NCBI GenBank assembly: GCA_016186145.1
Contig: JACPMF010000019.1
Span: forward strand, 1-37,185
Direction of reading: 5' to 3'
Source of the DNA: Candidatus Sungiibacteriota bacterium
Lineage (GTDB): Bacteria; Patescibacteriota; Minisyncoccia; Sungbacterales; SURF-37
Length of the DNA: 37,185 nt
Shown: piece by piece, positions 1 through 8,895 of the stretch
Layout of the letters: each line of letters opens with the position of its first letter
Position numbering within the stretch: the first letter of the stretch is position 1
Notes under the pieces: model-generated
Database searches by the model: none
The model's input: only the letters and a program-made list of their open reading frames with translations
Told to the model about the DNA's origin: nothing
Position numbers and translations under genes: made by a program

Positions 1-2
1 AA

Positions 3-1055
3 AAACAGGTTGACATCGCAAATTATCCCTTTGTTACCATAGAGCCGAATATCGGCATTGTTCAGGTACCGGACGAGCGCGTTCGCCGCCTTGCGGAACT
101 TTCCCATTCAGCAAAAAAAATCCATGCGGTAGTGGAATTTGTTGATATTGCCGGCCTCGTAAAAGGAGCGGCTGAGGGGCAGGGGCTTGGCAACAAGTTT
201 CTTTCACACATAAAAGATGTTGATGCTATTGCCGAAGTTATACGTGTTTTTCCCACCGAAGAAGGCGCTGCCGGTAAAGAAAATATAACCCATATATACG
301 GCACCATCGACCCCGTACGCGACATTGAAATTATCGAGCTTGAACTCATTCTTAAAGACCTGGAGATAGCCGAAGCAAGAATGGAAACGCTTGAAAAAAA
401 CGTACGTGCCGGCGATAAGACAGCTTCGATACAAAAAGAATTCCTCGAAAAATTATGCACGGGCCTTCGGAAGGAAAAACGGACGGAAAAAATTGTTCGG
501 GAAAACGCCGCTGACGCTGAACGAAAAGAAATTAAAATACTGCTCAACGAACTTGCGCTCTTAACCGCAAAACCGCGCATTTTTGTCTTCAACGGATCGG
601 AGGAACAGGTCCAAAATGGATGGACGCCGCCTGCGGAGCTGAAAGAAAAAATCGGCAACAACCCGTGGGTGTTGCTTTCTGCAAAAATGGAAGACGAGCT
701 TACGGCTCTTTCAAACGAAGAAAAGACGGAGTACTTGAGCGGGTTGGGGCTTGAAGCGTCGGGACTGGATCAATTGATAATTCTTGGCTATAAAACCTTG
801 CACCTGATAACATTCCTTACGACCGGAGAGGACGAAACAAGAGCATGGACCATTCCGGACGGCTCAACCGCGCCGCGGGCAGGCCGCGCAATCCACTCCG
901 ATTTTGAAGAAAAATTCATCCGAGCCGAAGTCATCGGCTATGAAAAATTGATTGAAGCCAAATCATTTATCAAAGCCCGGGAACTCGGCTGGGTCCGCAC
1001 CGAAGGTAAAAATTACGTCGTCAAAGATGGGGATGTAATTGAATTTAAAATCTAG
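3..1055 (+). CDS. ychF: YchF/Obg-family redox-regulated GTPase/ATPase, 5' end truncated by window edge
   Basis: The reading frame is open from nt 3 (KQVDIANYPFVTIEPNIGIVQVPD...) into the listed ORF VEFVDIAGLVKGAAEGQGLGNKFLSHIKDVDAI, which has classic YchF motifs. The listed start at 132 is an internal GTG. Confidence 0.95.
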   Translation, partial: KQVDIANYPFVTIEPNIGIVQVPDERVRRLAELSHSAKKIHAVVEFVDIAGLVKGAAEGQGLGNKFLSHIKDVDAIAEVIRVFPTEEGAAGKENITHIYGTIDPVRDIEIIELELILKDLEIAEARMETLEKNVRAGDKTASIQKEFLEKLCTGLRKEKRTEKIVRENAADAERKEIKILLNELALLTAKPRIFVFNGSEEQVQNGWTPPAELKEKIGNNPWVLLSAKMEDELTALSNEEKTEYLSGLGLEASGLDQLIILGYKTLHLITFLTTGEDETRAWTIPDGSTAPRAGRAIHSDFEEKFIRAEVIGYEKLIEAKSFIKARELGWVRTEGKNYVVKDGDVIEFKI

Positions 1056-1217
1056 AACCCATCTTAAAAATGGCTTTGTAGGCGAAATCGAGCGAATTTT
1101 CAGGCGAGGCCGCCGCCGCAGAAACGATTCGTATTGGAAATACGATGAGTTTCGAGAAGGCGGTCGCAGCCAAAATTCGCCGATTACAGCCCAAATGTAT
1201 TTTTGAGATGGGTTCTA
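1056..1217. repeat. Inverted-repeat element with gaacccatcttaaaaatg / catttttgagatgggttc ends
   Basis: Near-perfect 18-bp terminal inverted repeats; a similar end (acccatcttaaaaatgcattt) occurs at 26041-26061. Confidence 0.7.
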
Positions 1218-1321
1218 AATCTCATCGATTATCCTTAAGAATCTGCGGAGTCGCAGAAGAGTTGTTGCCAAAAATAAGCCCTCTTGCAGCAGGCCCCTGA
1301 ACATGCTATCCTCACAAAAAG

Positions 1322-1762
1322 ATGGAAACTGAGCCAAAAAAATACGAAATCGCATATCTCATCTCTCCGAACGTGCCGGAAGAAGACGCTTTGGGGGAAG
1401 CCGGAAAAATTAGCGGCCTCCTTCAGGATGCAAAAAGCGTTATAGGCCACGTTGAAGAACCGCGGCGGAGACGCCTTGCATACCCGATCAAAAAATCTCG
1501 CGAATGCTACTTCGGCTGGACACGCTTTTCGTGCCACCCGGAAAATATCCCCGACTTTGAAAAAAAGCTCAAACTTGAACCCCAAATTATACGATATCTT
1601 CTCGTTGAAGCCGAAGAAATTCCCGTCGATACAAGACTACCGAGGATGACCAGAACCCCGTTTGTCCAGCAGAAAGCCCAAAAAAACCAAACAGGAGAAG
1701 AAAAAGAAAAAATGGATATTGTAGAGCTTGATAAGAAGCTGGAGGAGATATTGGGTAAATAA
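1322..1762 (+). CDS. rpsF: 30S ribosomal protein bS6
   Basis: KYEIAYLISPN..., RRRLAYPIKKSRECYFGW; synteny rpsF-ssb-rpsR. Confidence 0.92.
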   Translation: METEPKKYEIAYLISPNVPEEDALGEAGKISGLLQDAKSVIGHVEEPRRRRLAYPIKKSRECYFGWTRFSCHPENIPDFEKKLKLEPQIIRYLLVEAEEIPVDTRLPRMTRTPFVQQKAQKNQTGEEKEKMDIVELDKKLEEILGK

Positions 1763-1775
1763 TATAAAAAATCAT

Positions 1776-1930
1776 GACCCCGCACCAAATTTCGCGGGTA
1801 TAAAACGAGGCAAGGCGCTTCGCCCATAACGGGTTGGCTCTATTCGAGCCACGCGCCTTGCGAGAAGTATACAGTACGTTATTGAACCACAGTCGTTTTC
1901 GCTCCGTTTATGGCGAAATTGGTACGGGGT
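1776..1930. repeat. CCCCGYACCAAATT-family inverted-repeat element
   Basis: gaccccgcaccaaatttcgc ... gcgaaattggtacggggt. Confidence 0.75.
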
Positions 1931-1970
1931 TCATAATTTGTAGCTTCTCGCTTGCGCTCGAAGACAAATT

Positions 1971-2420
1971 ATGAATTTCAACAAAGCTTTCGTTTTAGGA
2001 AATGTCACTCGCGATCCGGAGCTGCGGCATACGACATCCGGACATGCGGTAGCAACTTTTGGACTTGCGACAAACCGTGTCTGGAAAGATAGTTCCGGCC
2101 AGCAACAAAAGCAGGCAGAATTTCACAATATCGTCGCATGGGGACGCCTCGGAGAAATCTGCAGCCAATACTTAAAAAAGGGTTCGCTTGTTTTTATCGA
2201 GGGACGAATACAAACAAGATCATGGCAAGACCAGCAAGGACAGAAACGCTTCAGAACCGAAATTGTGGCGGAAACCATGCAAATGGGACCAAGAGGAACA
2301 GGTTTTGCAGGATCCGGCCAAGATGAAAAAGAGAAACCGGTGACGGACGAACTTGCCACCGTCGAACTTCCCGGCGCCGAAGACGAAGAAGAAATTAAGC
2401 CCGAAGAAATTCCTTTCTAG
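1971..2420 (+). CDS. ssb: Single-stranded DNA-binding protein
   Basis: MNFNKAFVLGNVTRDPELRHTTSGHAVATFGLATNR OB-fold motif, acidic tail ending EEIPF. Confidence 0.97.
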   Translation: MNFNKAFVLGNVTRDPELRHTTSGHAVATFGLATNRVWKDSSGQQQKQAEFHNIVAWGRLGEICSQYLKKGSLVFIEGRIQTRSWQDQQGQKRFRTEIVAETMQMGPRGTGFAGSGQDEKEKPVTDELATVELPGAEDEEEIKPEEIPF

Positions 2421-2426
2421 AAGCGG

Positions 2427-2530
2427 ATTTATACCGATGACAACGCAGATCAATGCGGATCCGCGTGAATCCGCGTAGCTACTCGCCTCGCTGAAGCTAC
2501 GGCGAAGCGGGTCCGCGCTTATCCGCCTCT
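2427..2530. repeat. ATCCGCGT-type repeat cluster
   Basis: atgcggatccgcgtgaatccgcgtagc...gcgggtccgcgcttatccgcc; related array at 26862-26930. Confidence 0.55.
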
Positions 2531-2536
2531 ATTTCT

Positions 2537-2743
2537 ATGAAAAAACAGTGCCCCTTTTGCACCAAAAACCAAAAAGTGATTGATTACAAAAGCGAAACCG
2601 TGCTTCGCGAATTCATATCCGGACAGATGAAAATCATGCCGCGGAAACGCTCGGGTGTTTGCGCGAAACACCAACGAAAACTCTCAACGGCCATCAAACG
2701 AGCTCGCTTTTTGGGGCTTCTCCCCTACACATTGCCAAAATAA
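2537..2743 (+). CDS. rpsR: 30S ribosomal protein bS18
   Basis: CPFCTKNQKVIDYKSETVLREFIS...HQRKLSTAIKRARFLGLLPYT. Confidence 0.95.
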   Translation: MKKQCPFCTKNQKVIDYKSETVLREFISGQMKIMPRKRSGVCAKHQRKLSTAIKRARFLGLLPYTLPK

Positions 2744-2772
2744 AACCCTCCGCTATTGCGGAGGGTTTTATA
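2743..2772 (+). terminator. Rho-independent terminator after rpsR
   Basis: aaaccctccgc-tatt-gcggagggtttt hairpin followed by T-rich tract. Confidence 0.85.
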
Positions 2773-2790
2773 AAAATCTTAATGATGCTT

Positions 2791-3450
2791 TTATTGAAAT
2801 TCCTCACTAACCCTTATACCATCATCTGCAATATTTGACGGGAGTATTTGCATATTGGCCCTTTTAACAAAATCCTCTAATTCATCCCTTTTTGCCGGGT
2901 CAATCAGAAGGGCTACACACCCGCCACCGCCAGCACCGCATACGCGCAAAGCAAACGCTCCTATCTTGAAAGATTCGAACGTTAGCCTTTCAATTTCTGG
3001 AGTAGTCATACCCGGAAGCATTGCCTTTCGTGTTTGCCAATCATCATTTAATACCTCTGAAATTCTATAAATATCTTCTTGTTGTAAGGCGGCTTTCATA
3101 GCGATGGCATTTTCTTTTAATTTTTCAAAAAACTCAACTATCTCCTGATCACCATCTATGTGTCTCTTGAATAATTCCCAATTATTAGCCCCGGAAAAGT
3201 GCGGCTTGCCTACATAAACAAGAAGCAAATGGCGTTCAAACTCTTTGTGAAATACTTCAGAGCCAAGAGGTATTTTGATTAATTTTCCGTTAAGTCCCAT
3301 CTCGTAGGCATGAATTTTGCCGTATACCGCTCCCCAATAATCTTGATATCCGGTTGGAACTTTAATTGTTTGGGTCTCAATTGATTTCGCATAATTGACA
3401 AGCCCTTAAGGTCTACGCGTGTTGGTGCTTCCGACCTTATAACTCTCATA
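2791..3450 (-). pseudogene. Degraded GHMP-family sugar kinase (heptose/galactokinase-like)
   Basis: N-terminal motif MRVIRSEAPTRVDL lies in one frame. The C-terminal part (VNYAKSIETQTIKVPTGYQDYWGAVYGKIHAYEMGLNGKLIKI...CGAGGGGCVALL) is in another frame behind an in-frame TAA. The ATP-binding region between them is missing. Confidence 0.65.
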
Positions 3451-4135
3451 AAAATAGTATACCATTCAAATCCCGACAAACAACATGCTGATAGCGCCAT
3501 GTCTTTCCCAAATATTTTTTAGCTTCTAGAAACCTTAACCGTGCCGACCCGTCACGGGAATCAAACATTTCATCGGGAACACGATTTATGCAGTATGTTT
3601 CCACGGTCGATACCATATCTTTAATCAAATCAAGTTCTGCCGGATTATTATCAACAACAATAATGCGATCAAATCTGTCTGCCACCTCTAAAATAATACC
3701 CGCTTTCCCGCCCTCTTTGGGAACAAAGAACATATCATCAAAATGACTGCCGACACGAGAAGCTAAAACCTTGTAACGCTGCCAATCTGGGTTGCCAAAA
3801 GACAACAGGAAAAGATAAACATCTTTCTCTTTTGCGCGCCGAAGAAAAGGCAAAACATCCGAAAACAAGTAACGCCGCAAGTCCGAAAAAGTTCCGTCAA
3901 TAATACTTCGCATTTCACCCAGCGGCAGCTGATTGCCAGATTGGCGATGAATCTCCTCTGCGTGTCTTTCGAGCGTGTAACCGGCTTTCCATACTCTCTC
4001 ATAGGTTTGCTCCCACAAAGCGTCATCTATTCCAAGGTGACCAAAAGCGCCTCTTACATCAACATGAAAAAATTCGTCGGTATCAAAAAGTGTATGATCA
4101 AAATCAAGAAAAAGCGCAGTATTTAGATTAGACAT
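3446..4135 (-). CDS. HAD-superfamily hydrolase
   Basis: TALFLDFDHTLFDTDEF motif I; RIIVVDNNPAELDLI near the C-terminus; start probably MSNLNTALFLDFD rather than the upstream MFRGRR. Confidence 0.8.
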   Translation of the reverse strand: MSNLNTALFLDFDHTLFDTDEFFHVDVRGAFGHLGIDDALWEQTYERVWKAGYTLERHAEEIHRQSGNQLPLGEMRSIIDGTFSDLRRYLFSDVLPFLRRAKEKDVYLFLLSFGNPDWQRYKVLASRVGSHFDDMFFVPKEGGKAGIILEVADRFDRIIVVDNNPAELDLIKDMVSTVETYCINRVPDEMFDSRDGSARLRFLEAKKYLGKTWRYQHVVCRDLNGILFL

Positions 4136-5115
4136 ATTTTTACTCCTCCGCGCCGAGCAGACTCTTCGGCCGCGAAACAAACCAAATGGGTGTTGACTGC
4201 ACTACGTAAGCTGCAGGAAGTTTCCTTGTTTTGAATTATGCAATCAATAAGCTCTTGTACCATTCCGCGAAAGGGATGGTGCCAAACCGCACCGCTATCG
4301 GGAACAATTCCTGCGATAGTTTCTATAGTTTTTGAGTGCGAGTGCCTTGAATAGAACTGGTTTAGACGTATTGAACCGTCGCCACCGAAAAGCGCGACAT
4401 TAAACACATACGGCATAAATACTTCATCTGTTGCTGAAATCTTACCAATAACACCGTTCTCAAACCTAACAACAGCAGCAGTGGTTCGCTGAATTGACTG
4501 TTCTTGTTTGGTTGGGGTTATTGCTGTTACTTCGATAATATCAGAATCTGTAAAAAATCTGGCCATATCGACGGCATGACATCCGCCGCCAAGAAATGCA
4601 CCGATCTGCTGCAGTCTTGTACCATATTCATGTGGAATATGTTCCTTTTCATGAGAAGGGCCGTGCCAATAGTCAGTTTCTAGATAAAATAATGTATCAA
4701 TCTTTCTAAGATAATGTTGTTTGATATTAAGCATTAAATCATTCCATCGAAGCACAAAACCAATAATGGTCCTGACGCCATACTGCGCAACGGCATGATG
4801 CATTTCAAACAATTCTCTTTTGTTCAAAGCAACAGGTTTTTCTATAGCGACATGAATGCCACGGCGAGCTATTTTTACAGTATGTTCACAATGCAACTCT
4901 GGGGGACTGCAAACCGAAACAACATCGGGCCCCTCGGTATCAAGCATGAGTTCAAAATCGTCGTAAGCGACTGCGGATATTCCTAACTCCTGAATTTTCA
5001 CATTTGCGGATTCCTTTGTCCTTCCGCACATAGCCACAACCTCAACACCGCATGCCAAATATGCTTTTACATGCTCACCGCTTACTCGACCGGCGCCAAC
5101 AATTGCCGCTTTCAT
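4123..5115 (-). CDS. Gfo/Idh/MocA-family oxidoreductase
   Basis: MKAAIVGAGRVSGEHVKAYLACGVEVVAMCGR Rossmann motif; EKPVALNKREL. Confidence 0.9.
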   Translation of the reverse strand: MKAAIVGAGRVSGEHVKAYLACGVEVVAMCGRTKESANVKIQELGISAVAYDDFELMLDTEGPDVVSVCSPPELHCEHTVKIARRGIHVAIEKPVALNKRELFEMHHAVAQYGVRTIIGFVLRWNDLMLNIKQHYLRKIDTLFYLETDYWHGPSHEKEHIPHEYGTRLQQIGAFLGGGCHAVDMARFFTDSDIIEVTAITPTKQEQSIQRTTAAVVRFENGVIGKISATDEVFMPYVFNVALFGGDGSIRLNQFYSRHSHSKTIETIAGIVPDSGAVWHHPFRGMVQELIDCIIQNKETSCSLRSAVNTHLVCFAAEESARRGGVKICLI

Positions 5116-5203
5116 TGCGTCCTCCTTTTGTTAAAGTGCGTATCAATTATAAATTATACCTTCAATACCCATCTGTGGTTGCGCCATTCCGCGTCAATAA
5201 ACA

Positions 5204-5236
5204 AAAATCCTCCGTCTAACGACGGAGGATTTTCTG
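5204..5236 (-). terminator. Terminator-like hairpin between recA and the Gfo/Idh/MocA gene
   Basis: aaaatcctccgtc-taac-gacggaggatttt inverted repeat with A/T flanks. Confidence 0.6.
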
Positions 5237-5318
5237 ATTCTGTAATCAAACGGTAACTCTTGCCGCCTCCTTTATTTGCCAATGTTATCTCCGACGTTAC
5301 GTCGGAGCTACAACATTG

Positions 5319-5392
5319 AGCACCCTGTTAAATAATTTCGCCTTTGGCGAAATTGCCGCAAAGCGGCATTTAACAGGGTAAAGGTTTGGCAA
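5319..5392. repeat. CACCCTGTTAAAT hairpin repeat
   Basis: caccctgttaaat ... atttaacagggtaaaggtttggca; second copy at 8770-8846. Confidence 0.8.
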
Positions 5393-5401
5393 CTCCGCTT
5401 C

Positions 5402-6433
5402 CTACGCTTTCGGCTCAGAACCGGAGGCCAAGCCCTTTATTTTCTTCATGACCTCTTCCGCTACTTTCGAATTCTCTTTTAAAAAGTTCCGCGCATTGTC
5501 AAAACCGGAACCAAGACGAACGTTGCCGTATGAAAAGGAAGCGCCGGCTTTTTTGATAATGGCGTATTTTTCTCCAAGCGTCAAAAGTTCCGCCTCGGGC
5601 GAGATGCCTTCGTTGAAAAAAATATCGAACTCCGCCCTTTTGAAAGGTGCTGCAACTTTATTTTTAACAACTTTCGCATTCACCCGATTGCCAATAATAT
5701 CCTCGCCCTTTTTAATCTGCGCGGCCCTCCGCACCTCAATCCTCACCGAAGAATAGAATTTCAGGGCTTTCCCACCGGGCGTTGTTTCCGGGTTGCCGAA
5801 CATAATCCCGATCTGCATTCTTATCTGATTAATAAAAATGACCGTGGTCTTGGTGCGGGCAACGCTTGCCGTAAGTTTCCGCAACGCATGGCTCATTAAG
5901 CGCGCCTGCAAGCCGATATGCTGCTGACCCATTTCACCCTCAATTTCGGCACGCGGCGTAAGCGCGGCAACAGAGTCAACGACAACAACATCAACCGAAC
6001 CGGAGCGAACAAGCGAATCAACAATTTCAAGCGCTTGCTCTCCGGTATCCGGCTGTGAAATCAAAAGGTCGTTCACCTTAACTCCAAGCCGCTTTGCATA
6101 TTCCGGATCCAAGGCGTGTTCAGCATCAACAAAGGCTGCAAGTCCCCCCTTCTTTTGGGCCTGCGCGACAATATTCAAAGCAAGCGTGGTTTTACCAGAG
6201 GACTCCGGCCCAAAAATCTCAACAACTCTCCCCCGCGGGACCCCTCCGACGCCAAGCGCCAAATCAAGAGAAAGCGAACCGGTCGGAATAACATCAACGT
6301 CAACTTTTCGCGCATCCCCCAGCTTCATAATCGCGCCCTCACCAAACTTTTCCTGAATATCCTTAACGGTATCCTCAAGAATTTTTAACTTCGATTGTTT
6401 TTCTTCTTTAGCCATTTGCCATTGCTCTATCAA
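5402..6433 (-). CDS. recA: Recombinase RecA
   Basis: [69 protein letters not shown]. Confidence 0.98.
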   Translation of the reverse strand: MIEQWQMAKEEKQSKLKILEDTVKDIQEKFGEGAIMKLGDARKVDVDVIPTGSLSLDLALGVGGVPRGRVVEIFGPESSGKTTLALNIVAQAQKKGGLAAFVDAEHALDPEYAKRLGVKVNDLLISQPDTGEQALEIVDSLVRSGSVDVVVVDSVAALTPRAEIEGEMGQQHIGLQARLMSHALRKLTASVARTKTTVIFINQIRMQIGIMFGNPETTPGGKALKFYSSVRIEVRRAAQIKKGEDIIGNRVNAKVVKNKVAAPFKRAEFDIFFNEGISPEAELLTLGEKYAIIKKAGASFSYGNVRLGSGFDNARNFLKENSKVAEEVMKKIKGLASGSEPKA

Positions 6434-6515
6434 CGAATTACGAATCTTTTACGAATCTACGAATAATCAAATTTACAAAATTCGTATATTCGCGGCTGAT
6501 TCGTAATTCGATGAT
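6427..6515. repeat. ATCAACGAATTACGAAT-family palindrome, recA upstream
   Basis: atcaacgaattacgaatcttttacgaatctacgaataatc ... gattcgtaattcgatgat. Confidence 0.8.
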
Positions 6516-6524
6516 GAATTTATC

Positions 6525-7157
6525 TTATTTAACAAACACATACCTCACCCTTTTTTCCGCCTTCCCAAGCCGATCCACCGCTTCGAATTCAAGGGCATTT
6601 AACCCCTTACGAAGAAGCGCCGTTTCATCAAACTTTCCCTCTTCATTAACCGCAAGCGCCCTGCCATTTAAAAATACATTCGCCCCTGCTCCCGCAGACC
6701 CGGAAATCCGAACTTTTTCCTGATCTATACTGATATCTTTTTCAGGTAATTTTACGACAAGATCCGGTCCTCCCCAGATGTGCCGAAATCCGAAGAAAAA
6801 ATAAGCGCCGACGGCAAGAAGAATCGCAAGAGAGAAAAGAGAAACGCCTCTTATCCGATCAAAAAATGCCTGTATGCCCAATCCCCTTTCCGCACGAGAA
6901 GGCCTTTTTGCTTCACCGGGCCTTCCGTCCGAACCCTGAAGATCAAACTCGCTTAATACCTCATGCTCCGGAAGACCAAGATGCAAAGCGTACTTCTTCA
7001 GAAAACCTCGCGTATAAACCCGGGGCGGAAGCTTCGAAAAATCTTCGCGCTCTAACGCATCAACTATTTTTAATGGTATTTGGAGCTTGTCGGCAACTTC
7101 TTTTGCCGACCGTCCGATTTCTTCCCGCGCCTCGCGCAATATCTCGCCGAACGCCAT
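6525..7157 (-). CDS. RodZ-like helix-turn-helix membrane protein
   Basis: N-terminal HTH (GEILREAREEIGRSAKEVADKLQIPLKIVDALEREDFSKLPPRVYTRGFLKKYA), a single TM segment, extracytoplasmic C-terminus. Confidence 0.8.
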   Translation of the reverse strand: MAFGEILREAREEIGRSAKEVADKLQIPLKIVDALEREDFSKLPPRVYTRGFLKKYALHLGLPEHEVLSEFDLQGSDGRPGEAKRPSRAERGLGIQAFFDRIRGVSLFSLAILLAVGAYFFFGFRHIWGGPDLVVKLPEKDISIDQEKVRISGSAGAGANVFLNGRALAVNEEGKFDETALLRKGLNALEFEAVDRLGKAEKRVRYVFVK

Positions 7158-7307
7158 GGTTCAATTTGTAGCACGAGGATAAAAAAATCGCAATTCCCAT
7201 CGCCTGCGGCACTTTTGTTACTTCAGTGGCGTGCCGCGGAAACCCTTGCGATTCTTTTCTGGATTTGCTACTTTAGCATCGGGTGTTTAACAACAAAATA
7301 GGAGGGT

Positions 7308-7502
7308 TTGATGCAAAAGATAATGAAAGCTTTGAAGATTGTTGGATTATTGGCCATACTGGCTGTTATTATCGGAGTTAATGGGGAGCCGCTTATTCGT
7401 GGTTGGTTGCGTCCAATTTTTACGCTCGGCGGAATGGCAATATTCAGTATGGCCGTTATTTATCAAAGCAGGTTTGCTCGTCGTCCAAATCAGTCTTCCT
7501 AA
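7308..7502 (+). CDS. Small two-TM hypothetical protein
   Basis: MMQKIMKALKIVGLLAILAVIIGVNGEP...; aggaggg SD upstream; GAGCCGTTTCTGCGGCTCTTTTTT terminator downstream. Confidence 0.7.
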   Translation: MMQKIMKALKIVGLLAILAVIIGVNGEPLIRGWLRPIFTLGGMAIFSMAVIYQSRFARRPNQSS

Positions 7503-7509
7503 TCCATCC

Positions 7510-7536
7510 CCGGAGCCGTTTCTGCGGCTCTTTTTT
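7510..7536 (+). terminator. Rho-independent terminator
   Basis: gagccg-tttctg-cggctc followed by tttttt. Confidence 0.75.
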
Positions 7537-7598
7537 ATTGGTGAATTTGCAAATCTGACAACATGGGTTATTTGTATTTATTGCATGTTCGTTGCTCA

Positions 7599-8714
7599 CT
7601 AATGTAATCCCAACCGCAAAATCTCCTCGGCGATTACTTTCGTCCCGTCAATCCTGGCAAAACGCTGGGCAGCTTCGCCCATGCGCTTCATTCGCTCCTT
7701 ATCCGCGACCATTATATCAATTTCATGAAGAAGCAAACGCGGCGTCAAATTCGCCTCCTCAATCACCAAAGCGGCCCCTGTACGTGCGTATTCGTACGCA
7801 TTTTCCCGCTGGTGACCCTGGGCTGAATTTTTAAGAGGAACAAGAATCGCCGGCCTGCCCCATGCGGCAATCTCAAAAATCGCACCGGCGCCCGCGCGCG
7901 AAATAATCACATCTGCCAAAAGGTACGCGTCCCTTAAACGCCCTTCATCGAGAAGAGGGTGAATATGGTACTCTTCGGCCCTACCGCCGAGAATAACCTT
8001 GGCCTGACTTAAAACATCTTCATAATTATTTGTTCCGGCCTGATGGATAACCTCATACCGGGAAATAAGTTCCTTAAGAATGCCAAGAACGGTGTTATTC
8101 AAGGTTTGCGAACCTTGGCTGCCGCCAAGAATCAATACCACCGGCCTTCCGGAGAAAACTCCAAATTCCTCTCTTGCCTCACCAGGACTGCCCCCCAGCA
8201 GCCGTTTTCTGACCGGATTCCCCGTAACAGCGACTTTTCCTTTTGGGAATTCAGCCGCAGTTTTTTCGAAAGATACTGCGATACGCTTCGCGAAACTCGC
8301 TGCCCACCGATTCACTCTCCCGGGAACCACATCCGATTCATGGACAATCACCGGTAGCCGAAACAATCGACAAGCAAAAAGCACAGGAAAACTCCCGTAT
8401 CCGCTCTTTGAAAACACGATATCCGGCATAAGAACGAAAACCCTCCATAACGCCTGCATGATTCCGACAACGATTTTTACCGCATCAAGAACGTTTTTCA
8501 ACGAAAAATACCGGCGTATTTTTCCGGCAAAGATATGGGAAATAACCACCCCTTCTTTTTCTAATATGTCATCGCCTTCCGTTTCCGGCCCGATATAAAA
8601 AAACTGCATATCAAGCATGCGCTTTTCTTCGGCGAGATCTTTTATTTCTCTAATAACAGCGACGATGGGAAAAAGATGCCCTCCGCTACCGCCACCGGTG
8701 AATAGTATTCGCAT
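7599..8714 (-). CDS. murG: UDP-GlcNAc:undecaprenyl-PP-MurNAc-pentapeptide GlcNAc transferase
   Basis: MRILFTGGGSGGHLFPIVAVI; GGSQGSQTLN; RAGAGAIFEIAAWGRPAILVPL. Confidence 0.95.
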   Translation of the reverse strand: MRILFTGGGSGGHLFPIVAVIREIKDLAEEKRMLDMQFFYIGPETEGDDILEKEGVVISHIFAGKIRRYFSLKNVLDAVKIVVGIMQALWRVFVLMPDIVFSKSGYGSFPVLFACRLFRLPVIVHESDVVPGRVNRWAASFAKRIAVSFEKTAAEFPKGKVAVTGNPVRKRLLGGSPGEAREEFGVFSGRPVVLILGGSQGSQTLNNTVLGILKELISRYEVIHQAGTNNYEDVLSQAKVILGGRAEEYHIHPLLDEGRLRDAYLLADVIISRAGAGAIFEIAAWGRPAILVPLKNSAQGHQRENAYEYARTGAALVIEEANLTPRLLLHEIDIMVADKERMKRMGEAAQRFARIDGTKVIAEEILRLGLH

Positions 8715-8769
8715 GCGAATTTTCTCAGCGAGGCAAGCAAGTTTACTTGCGTAGCCGAGATGTTAGAAA

Positions 8770-8846
8770 ATTCAACACCCTGTTAAATAAAACCTTTGGT
8801 TTTCTTTTGCCTTCGGCAAAAGATTTAACAGGGTAAAGTTTTGGCA
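8770..8846. repeat. CACCCTGTTAAAT hairpin repeat
   Basis: caccctgttaaataaaacctttgg...gatttaacagggtaaagttttggca. Confidence 0.8.
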
Positions 8847-8895
8847 GCCGCGGTTTATTCGACTACGTCTCTAAACCGCGGGCCAATACATTATA

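Noticed and set aside
62-661. 199-aa minus-strand ORF opposite ychF, and other long antisense ORFs (e.g. 8080-8598, 9430-9888, 11065-11457, 11858-12361)
   Set aside because: Shadow ORFs antisense to strongly supported genes (ychF, murG, ftsW, murD, lytic transglycosylase).
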